From: a virus
Length of the DNA stretch: 21,464 nucleotides
Virus record (IMG/VR): IMGVR_UViG_3300037845_000113
Location: 1 to 21,464 of that record
Strand: one strand, 5' to 3'
The notes under the pieces are model-generated. The model was not told the origin of the DNA. It saw only the letters and a program-made list of their open reading frames with translations, and ran no database searches. Every line of letters begins with the position of its first letter. The first letter of the stretch is position 1. Shown piece after piece: positions 14,152-20,625 of this stretch. The translations under genes and the position numbers were made by a program.

Positions 14152-14742
14152 TCACTCCCACTCGGGCGGTTCCCACTCCGGAGGTTCGTCAGACGCGTTG
14201 TCTCCCGGTCGTTTCGGTCGAAACTCGTTATAGCGAGCGAGGACGTTTTCCGGAATCATGCCAGGCGGCGCGCGATCGACAAAATCGCGCTCGCGCCCAA
14301 CATCCGCGACACCTTCGATTATTTCCGTCGACATAATCTCGTCGAGTACCCGCGACAGCTCTTCGCCTAGACCAAGCTTGAGCAAGATGCGCGCTTTGAC
14401 TCCGAGGGCCTCCCTTCGAAACCGTTTGGTTCGACGGGCGCGCTCCAAGGCGAAATCGATGCTTCTCAGTGCCTTTTTCGGGTCGTTAATGGAATAAAGG
14501 TAGAGCGATGCTTTCCGAATTGCAAAGCGAACGTCATCCGGATTTTGCTCAATCGTTTCATCAAGGATCTGCAATGCTTCATTGTTGCGCGCCGCCAGCG
14601 TCAAAAATTCCGCAAGACGCCCTGCGAGAAAATAACGGTCGTTGCTGGAGCCCTGTCGCAGTTTTTCTCCAAGGAGGTCAATCGCTTGGTCAAGCGGAGT
14701 TTCTCTGAAAAGACGATCCGCCCAATCGTCGATCTCCTTCAT
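14152..14742 (-). CDS. TPR-repeat protein, candidate immunity or adaptor, under SOS-type promoter 3
   Basis: A 196-residue protein from ATG 14742. Helical repeats of TPR type cover most of it: RYFLAGRLAEFLTLAARNNE, ALQILDETIEQNPDDVRFAI and KKALRSIDFALERARRTKRF; such repeats bind other proteins. The tail is acidic and ends EPPEWEPPEWE, a doubled copy of the EPPEW motif at the end of the twin CX10C protein encoded just upstream. The open frame reaches back to TTG 14799, but the -10 box lies there. A good GGGAGG lies in front of an ATC codon at 14760 in the same frame, so the true start is unsure. It is probably co-transcribed with the immunity-like gene. Confidence 0.72.
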   Translation of the reverse strand: MKEIDDWADRLFRETPLDQAIDLLGEKLRQGSSNDRYFLAGRLAEFLTLAARNNEALQILDETIEQNPDDVRFAIRKASLYLYSINDPKKALRSIDFALERARRTKRFRREALGVKARILLKLGLGEELSRVLDEIMSTEIIEGVADVGRERDFVDRAPPGMIPENVLARYNEFRPKRPGDNASDEPPEWEPPEWE

Positions 14743-14798
14743 TCGTTCGAGGGAACTGATGGTGACCTCCCAAGCATCCCATGGAGATGGCGCTACCA

Positions 14799-14827
14799 AT
14801 CCTAGAACAAACCAAGAACTAGGTCAA
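14799..14827 (-). promoter_or_regulatory. SOS-type promoter 3 (LexA-box GTTC-N7-GTTC between -35 and -10)
   Basis: Minus strand: TTGACC at 14827-14822, a 17-nt spacer holding GTTC-TTGGTTT-GTTC (14819-14805), then TAGGAT at 14804-14799. It starts 25 nt after the stop of the twin CX10C gene, so the TPR gene has its own control even though it follows closely. Confidence 0.78.
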
Positions 14828-14851
14828 TGATGATCGACTTTGCCTTCGAGC

Positions 14852-15733
14852 TTATCGATAGAAATTGCGCCAGGTCTCCTCATCGGCTGGACCCCACTCC
14901 GGCGGCTCCGAAGGGTCGGGTTTTCCTCCATTCCTGCGACACATGCGCCACCGGTCCTTGGCGCGATCGAGGCATCCATACAGATAGTCAGGATGGACGT
15001 AGTCATCCTTGCGCGCCCAACAGCGACCAGTTTCCTCCGCCATTCGCTTGCCGCAGTAGTCGTCGTTGTCGTCTTCAGAGTTGCGCTTTCCCCCTCCACC
15101 CCCCACGCCCAAACGAGCAAGAGGAAGCAACCGCAATATTTGCGTTGCGGTATCCCACCAATCTGGAGCAGCCCGACGCGGAATCGCGGGTACTGTTGGC
15201 GCAGAAGGGACCGGTGCCGGATATGGGTCTGTAAATATCTGCGGTCGTCTTCCTAACCGCATTTCCGGTGCCAACTCTGTCAACTGTACCGGCGGAGATG
15301 CGCTACCTTGAGCGCCTACTTCTGCGCCAGCCGGCAAGTTTAGTTCACCGCTCCCGTACGAAGCTGGTGAGGCGCTCGACCACGCTCCGTTAACTCCACG
15401 AGCATTGGTCGCGCTGAGTGGCGAAGGCACGTTAAGGCGGGAAAGTTGTCTGAAGTTTGGAGCGGTACCAGAAGGCGGCGCGACGCCGCTGGCTCCGCCA
15501 ACCTGCAGGTTGTCATCGGTGCGCAGCGCCGCGAGTCTGCCCAACAATCCCTGGAGATTTCCTGAATTACCCAGGCGCCAGTCAGACGCAGCCTCGATTA
15601 GAGAGAGATCATCGTCACGGCGCACTCGTTGCTGCTGAATTGCCTGCTGTAGCAATGCATCCAAATTCTCCCCGCTTCGATCACCGTAGATCCCCGAATC
15701 AATCCTATGTGCATTGCGAAAACCCGTGGCCAT
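14852..15733 (-). CDS. Accessory effector-like protein: LGRL module plus twin CX10C C-terminal domain
   Basis: A 293-residue protein. The N-terminal part has a helix with LLQQAIQQQRVRRDDDLSLI and the module GNLQGLLGRLAALRTD (58-73). Residues 75-215 are a low-complexity linker rich in P, S, A and G, with QILRLLPLARLGVGGGGGKR near its end. The last 75 residues form a distinct domain: C227-x10-C238-x15-C254-x10-C265, with WARKDDYVHPDYLYGCLDRA, RNGGKPDPSEPPEWGPADEE and ETW. I know this C-terminal domain as common on Bradyrhizobium hypothetical proteins. Its start overlaps the GNAT stop (TGATG), so it is translated with virion genes. A toxin or host-interaction role is inference. Confidence 0.72.
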   Translation of the reverse strand: MATGFRNAHRIDSGIYGDRSGENLDALLQQAIQQQRVRRDDDLSLIEAASDWRLGNSGNLQGLLGRLAALRTDDNLQVGGASGVAPPSGTAPNFRQLSRLNVPSPLSATNARGVNGAWSSASPASYGSGELNLPAGAEVGAQGSASPPVQLTELAPEMRLGRRPQIFTDPYPAPVPSAPTVPAIPRRAAPDWWDTATQILRLLPLARLGVGGGGGKRNSEDDNDDYCGKRMAEETGRCWARKDDYVHPDYLYGCLDRAKDRWRMCRRNGGKPDPSEPPEWGPADEETWRNFYR

Positions 15734-16155
15734 CAGTTCAAGTCCTTATCCATGACGAAATGTTGCGCGCGATACCCCTTGAGCACGCGCAGCCAGCCCT
15801 TGCGTCCGAAAATGCGAACGCAGCTGCAGCCCTCATCTCTCGCGTAATTTTCGATGCCTGATATCAGTGGCAGCCAGCGCGACATGCCGGTGCCCGCACA
15901 GGCTGTGATGACGCAGACTTTGCCGACGTCGGTGTGCTGAAGAACGGTCGACGCCGCAGCATCGAGCGTCGGTCCGCTTTCCTCGTCGCGCACGGCAAGC
16001 CACAGCAAAGCACCGCCAGCAAGGATGTCGCGCTCGATGTCGGTGAAAGCCGACAGTCCGGTTCTCGCGGTCGCCTGGCGCAACAGCGGCGCGACTAGCG
16101 GCCAGATCTCGTGAACCCGTTTGGGATCGACGCAGACCAGTTCAGCCGACGGCAA
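15733..16155 (-). CDS. GNAT-fold virion protein, T7 gp13-like
   Basis: A 140-residue protein. It starts with SAELVCVDPKRVHEIWPLVA, then FTDIERDILAGGALLWLAVR, CVITACAGTGMSRWLPLISG, IENYARDEGCSCVRIFGRKG and WLRVLKGYRAQHFVMDKDL. This pattern is the short GNAT-related protein found beside tail genes in T7-like podophages (gp13-like), where it is linked to internal virion assembly. TTG 16155 is the best start: it overlaps the previous gene by 14 nt, while the longer in-frame ORF from 16251 is nonsense upstream. The canonical acetyl-CoA loop is weak, so enzyme activity is doubtful. Confidence 0.75.
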   Translation of the reverse strand: MPSAELVCVDPKRVHEIWPLVAPLLRQATARTGLSAFTDIERDILAGGALLWLAVRDEESGPTLDAAASTVLQHTDVGKVCVITACAGTGMSRWLPLISGIENYARDEGCSCVRIFGRKGWLRVLKGYRAQHFVMDKDLN

Positions 16156-16492
16156 GATAGAAGAACATCCGATCGGACTGCGCGTTGTTGGCGTGCGTGA
16201 CCGTGAATTTCTGCTTGCCGACGATCGAAACATAGCAACCGCCCGCGGCAAGTTCGGCAGCTGCGTGGGCGGTTTTCGGAAAGAGAAACACGGCCGACTG
16301 GGGCGCGACCGTCCGAGCTCCGGTGTTAACAGGATCCGAAGGCGAAACCGTAGTCGTCGTGGTGCCGGGTGCGAGCGTCACCACTCCCGTTGCATTGGAG
16401 CGCCCGGCAGCCAATTGCTGAATGGCAAGGATGATCTTGCGGAGATCCTTCTCCTCGGTCGGCGGAACATATGTCGTGGGCGATGTGGTCAC
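16142..16492 (-). CDS. Short phage virion protein of head/tail region (116 aa)
   Basis: A 116-residue protein from GTG 16492, which overlaps the hub gene stop as GTGA. An initial helix (EKDLRKIILAIQQLAAGRSN) is followed by a beta domain: GVVTLAPGTTTTTVSP, SAVFLFPKTAHAAAELAAGG, CYVSIVGKQKFTVTHANNAQ, SDRMFFYLAVG. I recognise this fold pattern as a recurrent small protein of podophage structural modules, usually unnamed. It probably decorates the virion or fibre base. Tight overlaps on both sides support co-expression with the hub and gp13-like genes. Confidence 0.75.
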   Translation of the reverse strand: MTTSPTTYVPPTEEKDLRKIILAIQQLAAGRSNATGVVTLAPGTTTTTVSPSDPVNTGARTVAPQSAVFLFPKTAHAAAELAAGGCYVSIVGKQKFTVTHANNAQSDRMFFYLAVG

Positions 16493-18189
16493 AGCGCGCC
16501 CCCGCCAGCGAGATCGGGCACGACGCCCGCGCAAAAAGTCCAGTTTGTTCCGAGGGGAATCCGCGTCTTGAAGCGCGCATAACGCGTATCTCGCCGCAGA
16601 TCGACCCGGCCCGTTCGCGCGTTGATGAGTGTTTCCGGACTGACGATCGAGGTCGCCTGCTGCGTGTCGCGATATTCCAGCGAGCCATAAATCGTTGCTG
16701 CGTCTGTCACTGGACGGAAACCTCGAATGCTGATCCTGTTCTCGTCAGTGCCCTGCTCGCCGCTTTCCATCGTCGCCTCGAGATTCACGCCCCGGAAGAA
16801 GCCAAGCGTGTGCGTCGCATCGAATTGGGCGATCTCCGGTTGAACCGCCGTCGCGTAAGCGTCCAGGCTCAACACCATGGAATCGAGCGAGCCTCCGACG
16901 ATGCCGCCGGATACATATGCATTGACAAAGCTGGACGTTTGCAAGTCGATGTGCGTGGCATCGATGACAGTAATCGTATAATTCTTGTTGGCTTCTGTCG
17001 TGCCGACCACACCAGAAACAGCCTTGATCTGGCCTGTCGACCATCCCGTCGTTGAGGTCACCGCAAGACGAATGAGTCCGGATCCGTTGTTCGCAGCGCC
17101 CGTCACTTTGACGGCACCCGGCGCAACCGCGTCCAATGCCTCGAGGGTAGTCCCAGACTGTGAAAGCCCCAGCAGGTACTCTCCGCTATTCGAAACCTGA
17201 AAGAACTGATCCAGGGTGCTGTCATAGCCGAGGATCTTGTCATAAAGGGCCGTCATCCCGCCAGCCGACTTGTAGGCCCAATACACACGCGTCGTTCGCG
17301 GGTCCGATGCGCCCATGAAGAGTTGCAGGTTTGCCTTGTCGAGGTCATTGCCGAACGTCCTGTCGACGCGTTCACGGCCGATCGGCTCGGGCACGCCGCC
17401 CGGCTCGATCTTCTGGAAACCCTGGGTCGAATAAAAGAAGATCTTCTCGCCGGCTCGGACGATAGAATATGGCGCATAGAGCCCGACGCCTTGGGAGACG
17501 CGATCAATCTGGAAGATAACCGGCGAACCAGGGACAAAGGCCATTCGCCTGATGGCCTGATCCTGAAAAATCACGCCCGATTGATCGCCGCCCGCGACGC
17601 CACGCACGAGGCCGCCATCAGGAAAGTCCTGAAAGTCGGAGCTGTTGCTTCCCGGCGCCCAGTTCGTTGGATCGTCCAAGGCGGACCAATGAATGCGATA
17701 GGGATTGTTGAGCAACCCAGAGAGAACAAGGAATCTTCCCACCACTGCGATATAGGCGGCCGGCGGAGGCGATCCCGTTGCCACTCCGAAGGTCGTGGAA
17801 GAGCCGCCGAGTACAAAGACCTGCAATGAGACGTTCGCCTGCGTTGCAAAGACCATGCTGCCGAATTGTGCGAACTGCCACTGCGCCGTGTCGCTTAGCC
17901 GGGCATAGTCGACTCCACCGGCTGAGACGTCGGTCCAGACATAGCTCGTGTTGTCAAGCTGATAGAGCCGCGTGGAAGTACCGGCAAAAACTGTAACACT
18001 CCCGTCTTTGGAATTGAGCGCATAGAACGCTCCACGGCACGCCGCCGGCAACGCGGACGTGTAGCCGGAAAACGATGGAAACGGCCCGTAACCATCGCCG
18101 CGGGGGATCACGTTGAGGACGTTCCTGGTCGCCTCCCCTTCGTAGTCGCTGACGTCAGGCCTGTATTGCGCATATCTCAGCAGGGGCAT
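16489..18189 (-). CDS. Tail hub/packaged-DNA stabilisation-like protein (566 aa)
   Basis: A 566-residue beta-rich protein that starts MPLLRYAQYRPDVSDYEGEA and runs through NVIPRGDGYGPFPSFSGYT. It continues with propeller-like repeats, a conserved GGDQSGVIFQDQAIRRMAFV block (about 199-218) and IFFYSTQGFQKIEPGGVPEP. The C-terminal half has GAANNGSGLIRLAVTSTTGW and ends RYARFKTRIPLGTNWTFCAG. This resembles phage proteins that close the tail hub, such as P22 gp10-like proteins, though I could not align it. GGAGG lies 9 nt before the ATG. It is the largest gene here and sits between the adaptor/fibre genes and the virion accessory genes. A decayed copy of its 5' end precedes it. Confidence 0.75.
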   Translation of the reverse strand: MPLLRYAQYRPDVSDYEGEATRNVLNVIPRGDGYGPFPSFSGYTSALPAACRGAFYALNSKDGSVTVFAGTSTRLYQLDNTSYVWTDVSAGGVDYARLSDTAQWQFAQFGSMVFATQANVSLQVFVLGGSSTTFGVATGSPPPAAYIAVVGRFLVLSGLLNNPYRIHWSALDDPTNWAPGSNSSDFQDFPDGGLVRGVAGGDQSGVIFQDQAIRRMAFVPGSPVIFQIDRVSQGVGLYAPYSIVRAGEKIFFYSTQGFQKIEPGGVPEPIGRERVDRTFGNDLDKANLQLFMGASDPRTTRVYWAYKSAGGMTALYDKILGYDSTLDQFFQVSNSGEYLLGLSQSGTTLEALDAVAPGAVKVTGAANNGSGLIRLAVTSTTGWSTGQIKAVSGVVGTTEANKNYTITVIDATHIDLQTSSFVNAYVSGGIVGGSLDSMVLSLDAYATAVQPEIAQFDATHTLGFFRGVNLEATMESGEQGTDENRISIRGFRPVTDAATIYGSLEYRDTQQATSIVSPETLINARTGRVDLRRDTRYARFKTRIPLGTNWTFCAGVVPDLAGGGAL

Positions 18190-18380
18190 TTATTCGGGCC
18201 TCCATCTCGATGAGGACAATGTTGAGATGCCGTCTGGCAGGGACTGCGCTGACTATGACGACGGCGGCGCACCGGCCCATAACCTTCGCCCTACGGGACG
18301 CAATCGAGGATATTCCCGCTTGAGCTCGCGCCGTCGTCGCTCACGTCGGGGCGATACCCGGCGGCCGGGATCATGGGCAT
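18190..18380 (-). pseudogene. Decayed 5' fragment of a second hub-protein allele
   Basis: The ATG at 18380 overlaps the stop of the 62-residue gene (TGATG) and reads MPMIPAAGYRPDVSDDGASS then SGNILDCVP and an amber stop, then GEGYGP. The intact hub gene that follows reads MPLLRYAQYRPDVSDYEGEA then NVIPRGDGYGP. The alignment is colinear (YRPDVSD, N-x-L, VP, G-GYGP). After GYGP the homology appears to shift to another frame (SAQSLPDGI). This is the leftover start of a divergent allele with an in-frame stop and probably a frameshift. Confidence 0.7.
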
Positions 18381-18568
18381 CAGGCTCGAGCCGCCTCACC
18401 GTTGCCGGTCGTGACCAGCTTGACTTCCATCGTGGCGACGCCGTTGGCGACGCTCTCGATAGCTGAGACCGCGCTGGACAGAGCGGTCCACTCCGCGCCG
18501 GTGGTCGGAATGATGGCGTAAGCCCGCTGCAAATACATGACCAGCGCCATCGCCTGTTTCTGATCCAC
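18380..18568 (-). CDS. Small phage protein (62 aa) between fibre and hub genes
   Basis: Sixty-two residues. MDQKQAMALVMYLQRAYAII is helical and is followed by PTTGAEWTALSSAVSAIESV and ANGVATMEVKLV. It starts at GTG with GAGGAG about 9 nt upstream. Its stop overlaps the start of the decayed hub fragment. The family is unknown. Company and size suggest a fibre-associated or neck protein. Confidence 0.65.
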   Translation of the reverse strand: MDQKQAMALVMYLQRAYAIIPTTGAEWTALSSAVSAIESVANGVATMEVKLVTTGNGEAARA

Positions 18569-18584
18569 GTCTGCTTTCTCCTCA

Positions 18585-18689
18585 CTAGTTGGTTTGCGCG
18601 GTCTGCGCTGCCTGGTCTTCGTCTCGCCACTGATCGGCGGTCGCCGCGATCGTTGCGGCGAACTGGGCGAGCGTGAGAGTGTTGGCCGT
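18585..18689 (-). other. Coding-like fragment lacking a normal start codon
   Basis: The frame reads ANTLTLAQFAATIAATADQW then RDEDQAAQTAQTN and stops, 16 nt before the next gene starts. Amino-acid composition looks like a real phage protein. No ATG, GTG or TTG is present; an ACG codon at 18689 stands where a start would be expected (M-ANTLTLAQ). The frame is also open back into the fibre gene, in the -1 frame relative to it. Either a start codon was lost by one base change, or ACG is used, or there is frameshifting; no slippery heptamer is evident. Confidence 0.4.
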
Positions 18690-18700
18690 TCCGGGTCGCT

Positions 18701-19780
18701 TTAGATCGCGCTCGTGAAGTTGGTCCAGGTGGTGCCGCCGCTCGTGTTGACGTAAAGCCGCGTCGAGGTGCTCGAACCGTCGGTTCGAATATAGAGCGAA
18801 CCCTGCGACGCCGAGGCGGTCGGAGCGCCTGAACCCCAATACAGGCCGAGGTTGCTTCCGCCGAACAGAATGCGAGCAGAGAGCGAGCCGCCAGCCGGCG
18901 TTCCCAACCCGTTCATGAAGCTGACGACGCCGCCGTTGCCACCGGTGCTGCCCCGCGTGATATTCATCGAGGCCACGCCGTCGGCGCGCTCGGCTGCGGT
19001 GACGACGAAATCATCCGCGACGCCACCGAGAACTGCCGCCGAGTTGCCAAAGCCGAACATTGCTGCCCCGCCGCGGCGGATAGACATGTTGGCACCCGAA
19101 TTGGCCGCTGTGCTGCCGTTCAAGGTGATGGAGCCGCCAGCCGAACCGGTGCCGACAACAATTCTATCCGCGACGCCGAGGCCGCCAGCGAGTATGACTG
19201 CCGCGGAATTGTAAGCCACAGCGGTCGTGGTGTTGCTGAAATTGACGACGCCCGCGACGTTCATAGCGCCGCCGACGTTGAACGTTCCTTGAATGCCAAG
19301 GCCACCGGCAACCGTGAGAGCGCCCGTCGTGGTCGACGTTGAGGCCGTGGTGTTGGAAATCGCCTGGGCGCCAGCGACATTCAAGGCGCCACCGATGTTC
19401 GCCGCTCCCGCAACGCCGACACCGCCGCCGACAATCAGCGCGCCGGTGCTAATCGAAGACGACGCCGTAGCATTCGAAATGGTCTGCGCGCCGGACCACG
19501 TTTTCGCGCCCGCGATCGTCGCGGCAAGCGTCGTGACGCCCGAGCCCGTGGCCGTCGAAACGTCACCACTTAGCGACGGCAAGCGCGCGGCCGCGAGCGT
19601 GCCCGCCGAGATGTTGCCCGCATTCGTGGTATCGGTGAGCGCGGACGCCGCAAGGCCATAGTCGCCAACAACGAACGCGCCGCCGATCACATGCGACGCA
19701 TCCCATGCCGGCCCATCGATAACGGCGGAAGGATCGTGCGGCGCGCCCGTTACCGTGGAGTGGAGTACGCTAAGAGGCAT
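18701..19780 (-). CDS. Repeat-built phage fibre/appendage protein (359 aa)
   Basis: A 359-residue protein low in charge and rich in A, G, S and T. The N-terminus (MPLSVLHSTVTGAPHDPSAV...DGPAWDASHVI) is the usual head/tail anchor of such fibres. Two 40-residue repeats lie at 99-138 and 139-178 (ISN-T-AS-S-STGAL-V-GGLG), with a partial third at 179-210. The rest (SMNITRGSTGGNGGVVSFMN, GLYWGSGAPTASASQGSLYI) is beta-rich and ends TWTNFTSAI. It probably forms a trimeric shaft. It overlaps the 65-residue gene by 11 nt. Confidence 0.82.
   Translation of the reverse strand: MPLSVLHSTVTGAPHDPSAVIDGPAWDASHVIGGAFVVGDYGLAASALTDTTNAGNISAGTLAAARLPSLSGDVSTATGSGVTTLAATIAGAKTWSGAQTISNATASSSISTGALIVGGGVGVAGAANIGGALNVAGAQAISNTTASTSTTTGALTVAGGLGIQGTFNVGGAMNVAGVVNFSNTTTAVAYNSAAVILAGGLGVADRIVVGTGSAGGSITLNGSTAANSGANMSIRRGGAAMFGFGNSAAVLGGVADDFVVTAAERADGVASMNITRGSTGGNGGVVSFMNGLGTPAGGSLSARILFGGSNLGLYWGSGAPTASASQGSLYIRTDGSSTSTRLYVNTSGGTTWTNFTSAI
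19151..19486 (-). repeat. Tandem 120-bp repeats in fibre gene
   Basis: Two full units of 40 codons and a 32-codon partial unit encode ISN-TAS...TGAL-V-GG-G--G--N-GGA-NVAG. The repeated element is a typical shaft unit, and units are prone to expansion and loss. Confidence 0.7.
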
Positions 19781-19967
19781 CTAAAGTCCATGTCGACGTT
19801 GGAGCACGATCGGCATCCCAGATGCCGGCCGGTGAACCCATTGAGAACACGCGCTCGCCGTTGAGAAAGGCGTGAGAGAAGACGTTCGGACTAAAGACGC
19901 GTGGCGCGCTCTGCTCATCGGTCCAGGTCGATGACCGCTCGGAAACCTTCGTCCATGTCATCGGCAC
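19770..19967 (-). CDS. Small phage protein (65 aa) before fibre gene
   Basis: Sixty-five residues: MPMTWTKVSERSSTWTDEQS, FSHAFLNGERVFSMGSPAGI, WDADRAPTSTWTLDAS. The tryptophan-rich pattern TWTKVSERSSTWT is common in small virion proteins next to fibres. The start is GTG 19967, or ATG 19961. It begins 1 nt after the adaptor stop and overlaps the fibre gene by 11 nt. No function is known. Confidence 0.65.
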   Translation of the reverse strand: MPMTWTKVSERSSTWTDEQSAPRVFSPNVFSHAFLNGERVFSMGSPAGIWDADRAPTSTWTLDAS

Positions 19968-19968
19968 G

Positions 19969-20625
19969 TCACCATGCGTTGACGCCGCCGGGGCGCACGG
20001 TCAGAGGGCCGGCGTTGAACGCGGACGTTTTGCCGAGCTCGTTGAGGTCGCCGAGCGCGCCCACCAGGCCGGTGCCCCACGTCTGAATGCGCCCGTCTTC
20101 CTTGATGTACGGCGCCGACTCCATAAGCGCGCCGTACAGGTAAACATCTGGCGCGAGCGCGAGGAGCCAATTGGTGGAATTGGTCGCCAGCGGCGGGACG
20201 TTCTGCCGATAGATCATCTCGACCGTGTAGGCAGCGTCGGGAGTCGGCGCGAGCTCGAGTTCTCCGCCGAACACGGTGAAATAACGCGGCTGTCCCGCGA
20301 CGTCGGCTGTTGCGAAGCGATACTCGTCCATCTGGGTGCCCGATCTGAACTCGAGGCACGGCTTGCCGGTTACGCTCGAGAGACGCACCCTGCGCATCGA
20401 CTGAAAATCCGAGGGTAGCGAGATAAACTCCGGCTCGCTCGATGCCAGACTGACAACGGTGGTCGATCGCTGTTCCATCTGCCGGACGAACAGTTGTCGA
20501 TTGAATTTGGCCTCGGCGAGCTGGATGAAGCTCGGAATCCGCGCAATCAGGATCGCGTCCTGGTCACGCGCCAGGTATTCAGTCACTGCGGTTTGCAGCG
20601 AGGTATAATCCACGATTTGCGTCAC
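19969..20625 (-). CDS. Head-tail adaptor protein (podophage type)
   Basis: A 218-residue protein. The helical start (YTSLQTAVTEYLARDQDAIL, IARIPSFIQLAEAKFNRQL) and RQMEQRSTT are hallmarks of phage adaptor proteins. They are followed by a beta domain (SLPSDFQSMRRVRL, QPRYFTVFGGELELAPTPDA, AYTVEMIYRQNVPPL) and a helical end (ALAPDVYLYGALMESAPYIK). It would join the portal to the tail hub. It starts at GTG overlapping the previous stop (GTGA). This is the clearest sign of a podovirus-like neck. Confidence 0.88.
   Translation of the reverse strand: MTQIVDYTSLQTAVTEYLARDQDAILIARIPSFIQLAEAKFNRQLFVRQMEQRSTTVVSLASSEPEFISLPSDFQSMRRVRLSSVTGKPCLEFRSGTQMDEYRFATADVAGQPRYFTVFGGELELAPTPDAAYTVEMIYRQNVPPLATNSTNWLLALAPDVYLYGALMESAPYIKEDGRIQTWGTGLVGALGDLNELGKTSAFNAGPLTVRPGGVNAW

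Noticed and set aside
15156-16251. Upstream in-frame extension of the gp13-like protein to 16251
   Set aside because: The extra 32 residues overlap the preceding gene and are serine/arginine shadow sequence; TTG 16155 fits family length and overlap pattern.
18900-18914. GTTC-N7-GTTC, a fifth formal match to the SOS box
   Set aside because: It lies inside the fibre coding sequence with a C-rich spacer (CCAACCC) and no promoter elements; treated as chance.
19834-19848. GAAC-N7-GAAC, a fourth formal match to the SOS box
   Set aside because: It lies inside the 65-residue gene, has no -35/-10 at the right offset and a non-T-rich spacer; treated as chance.
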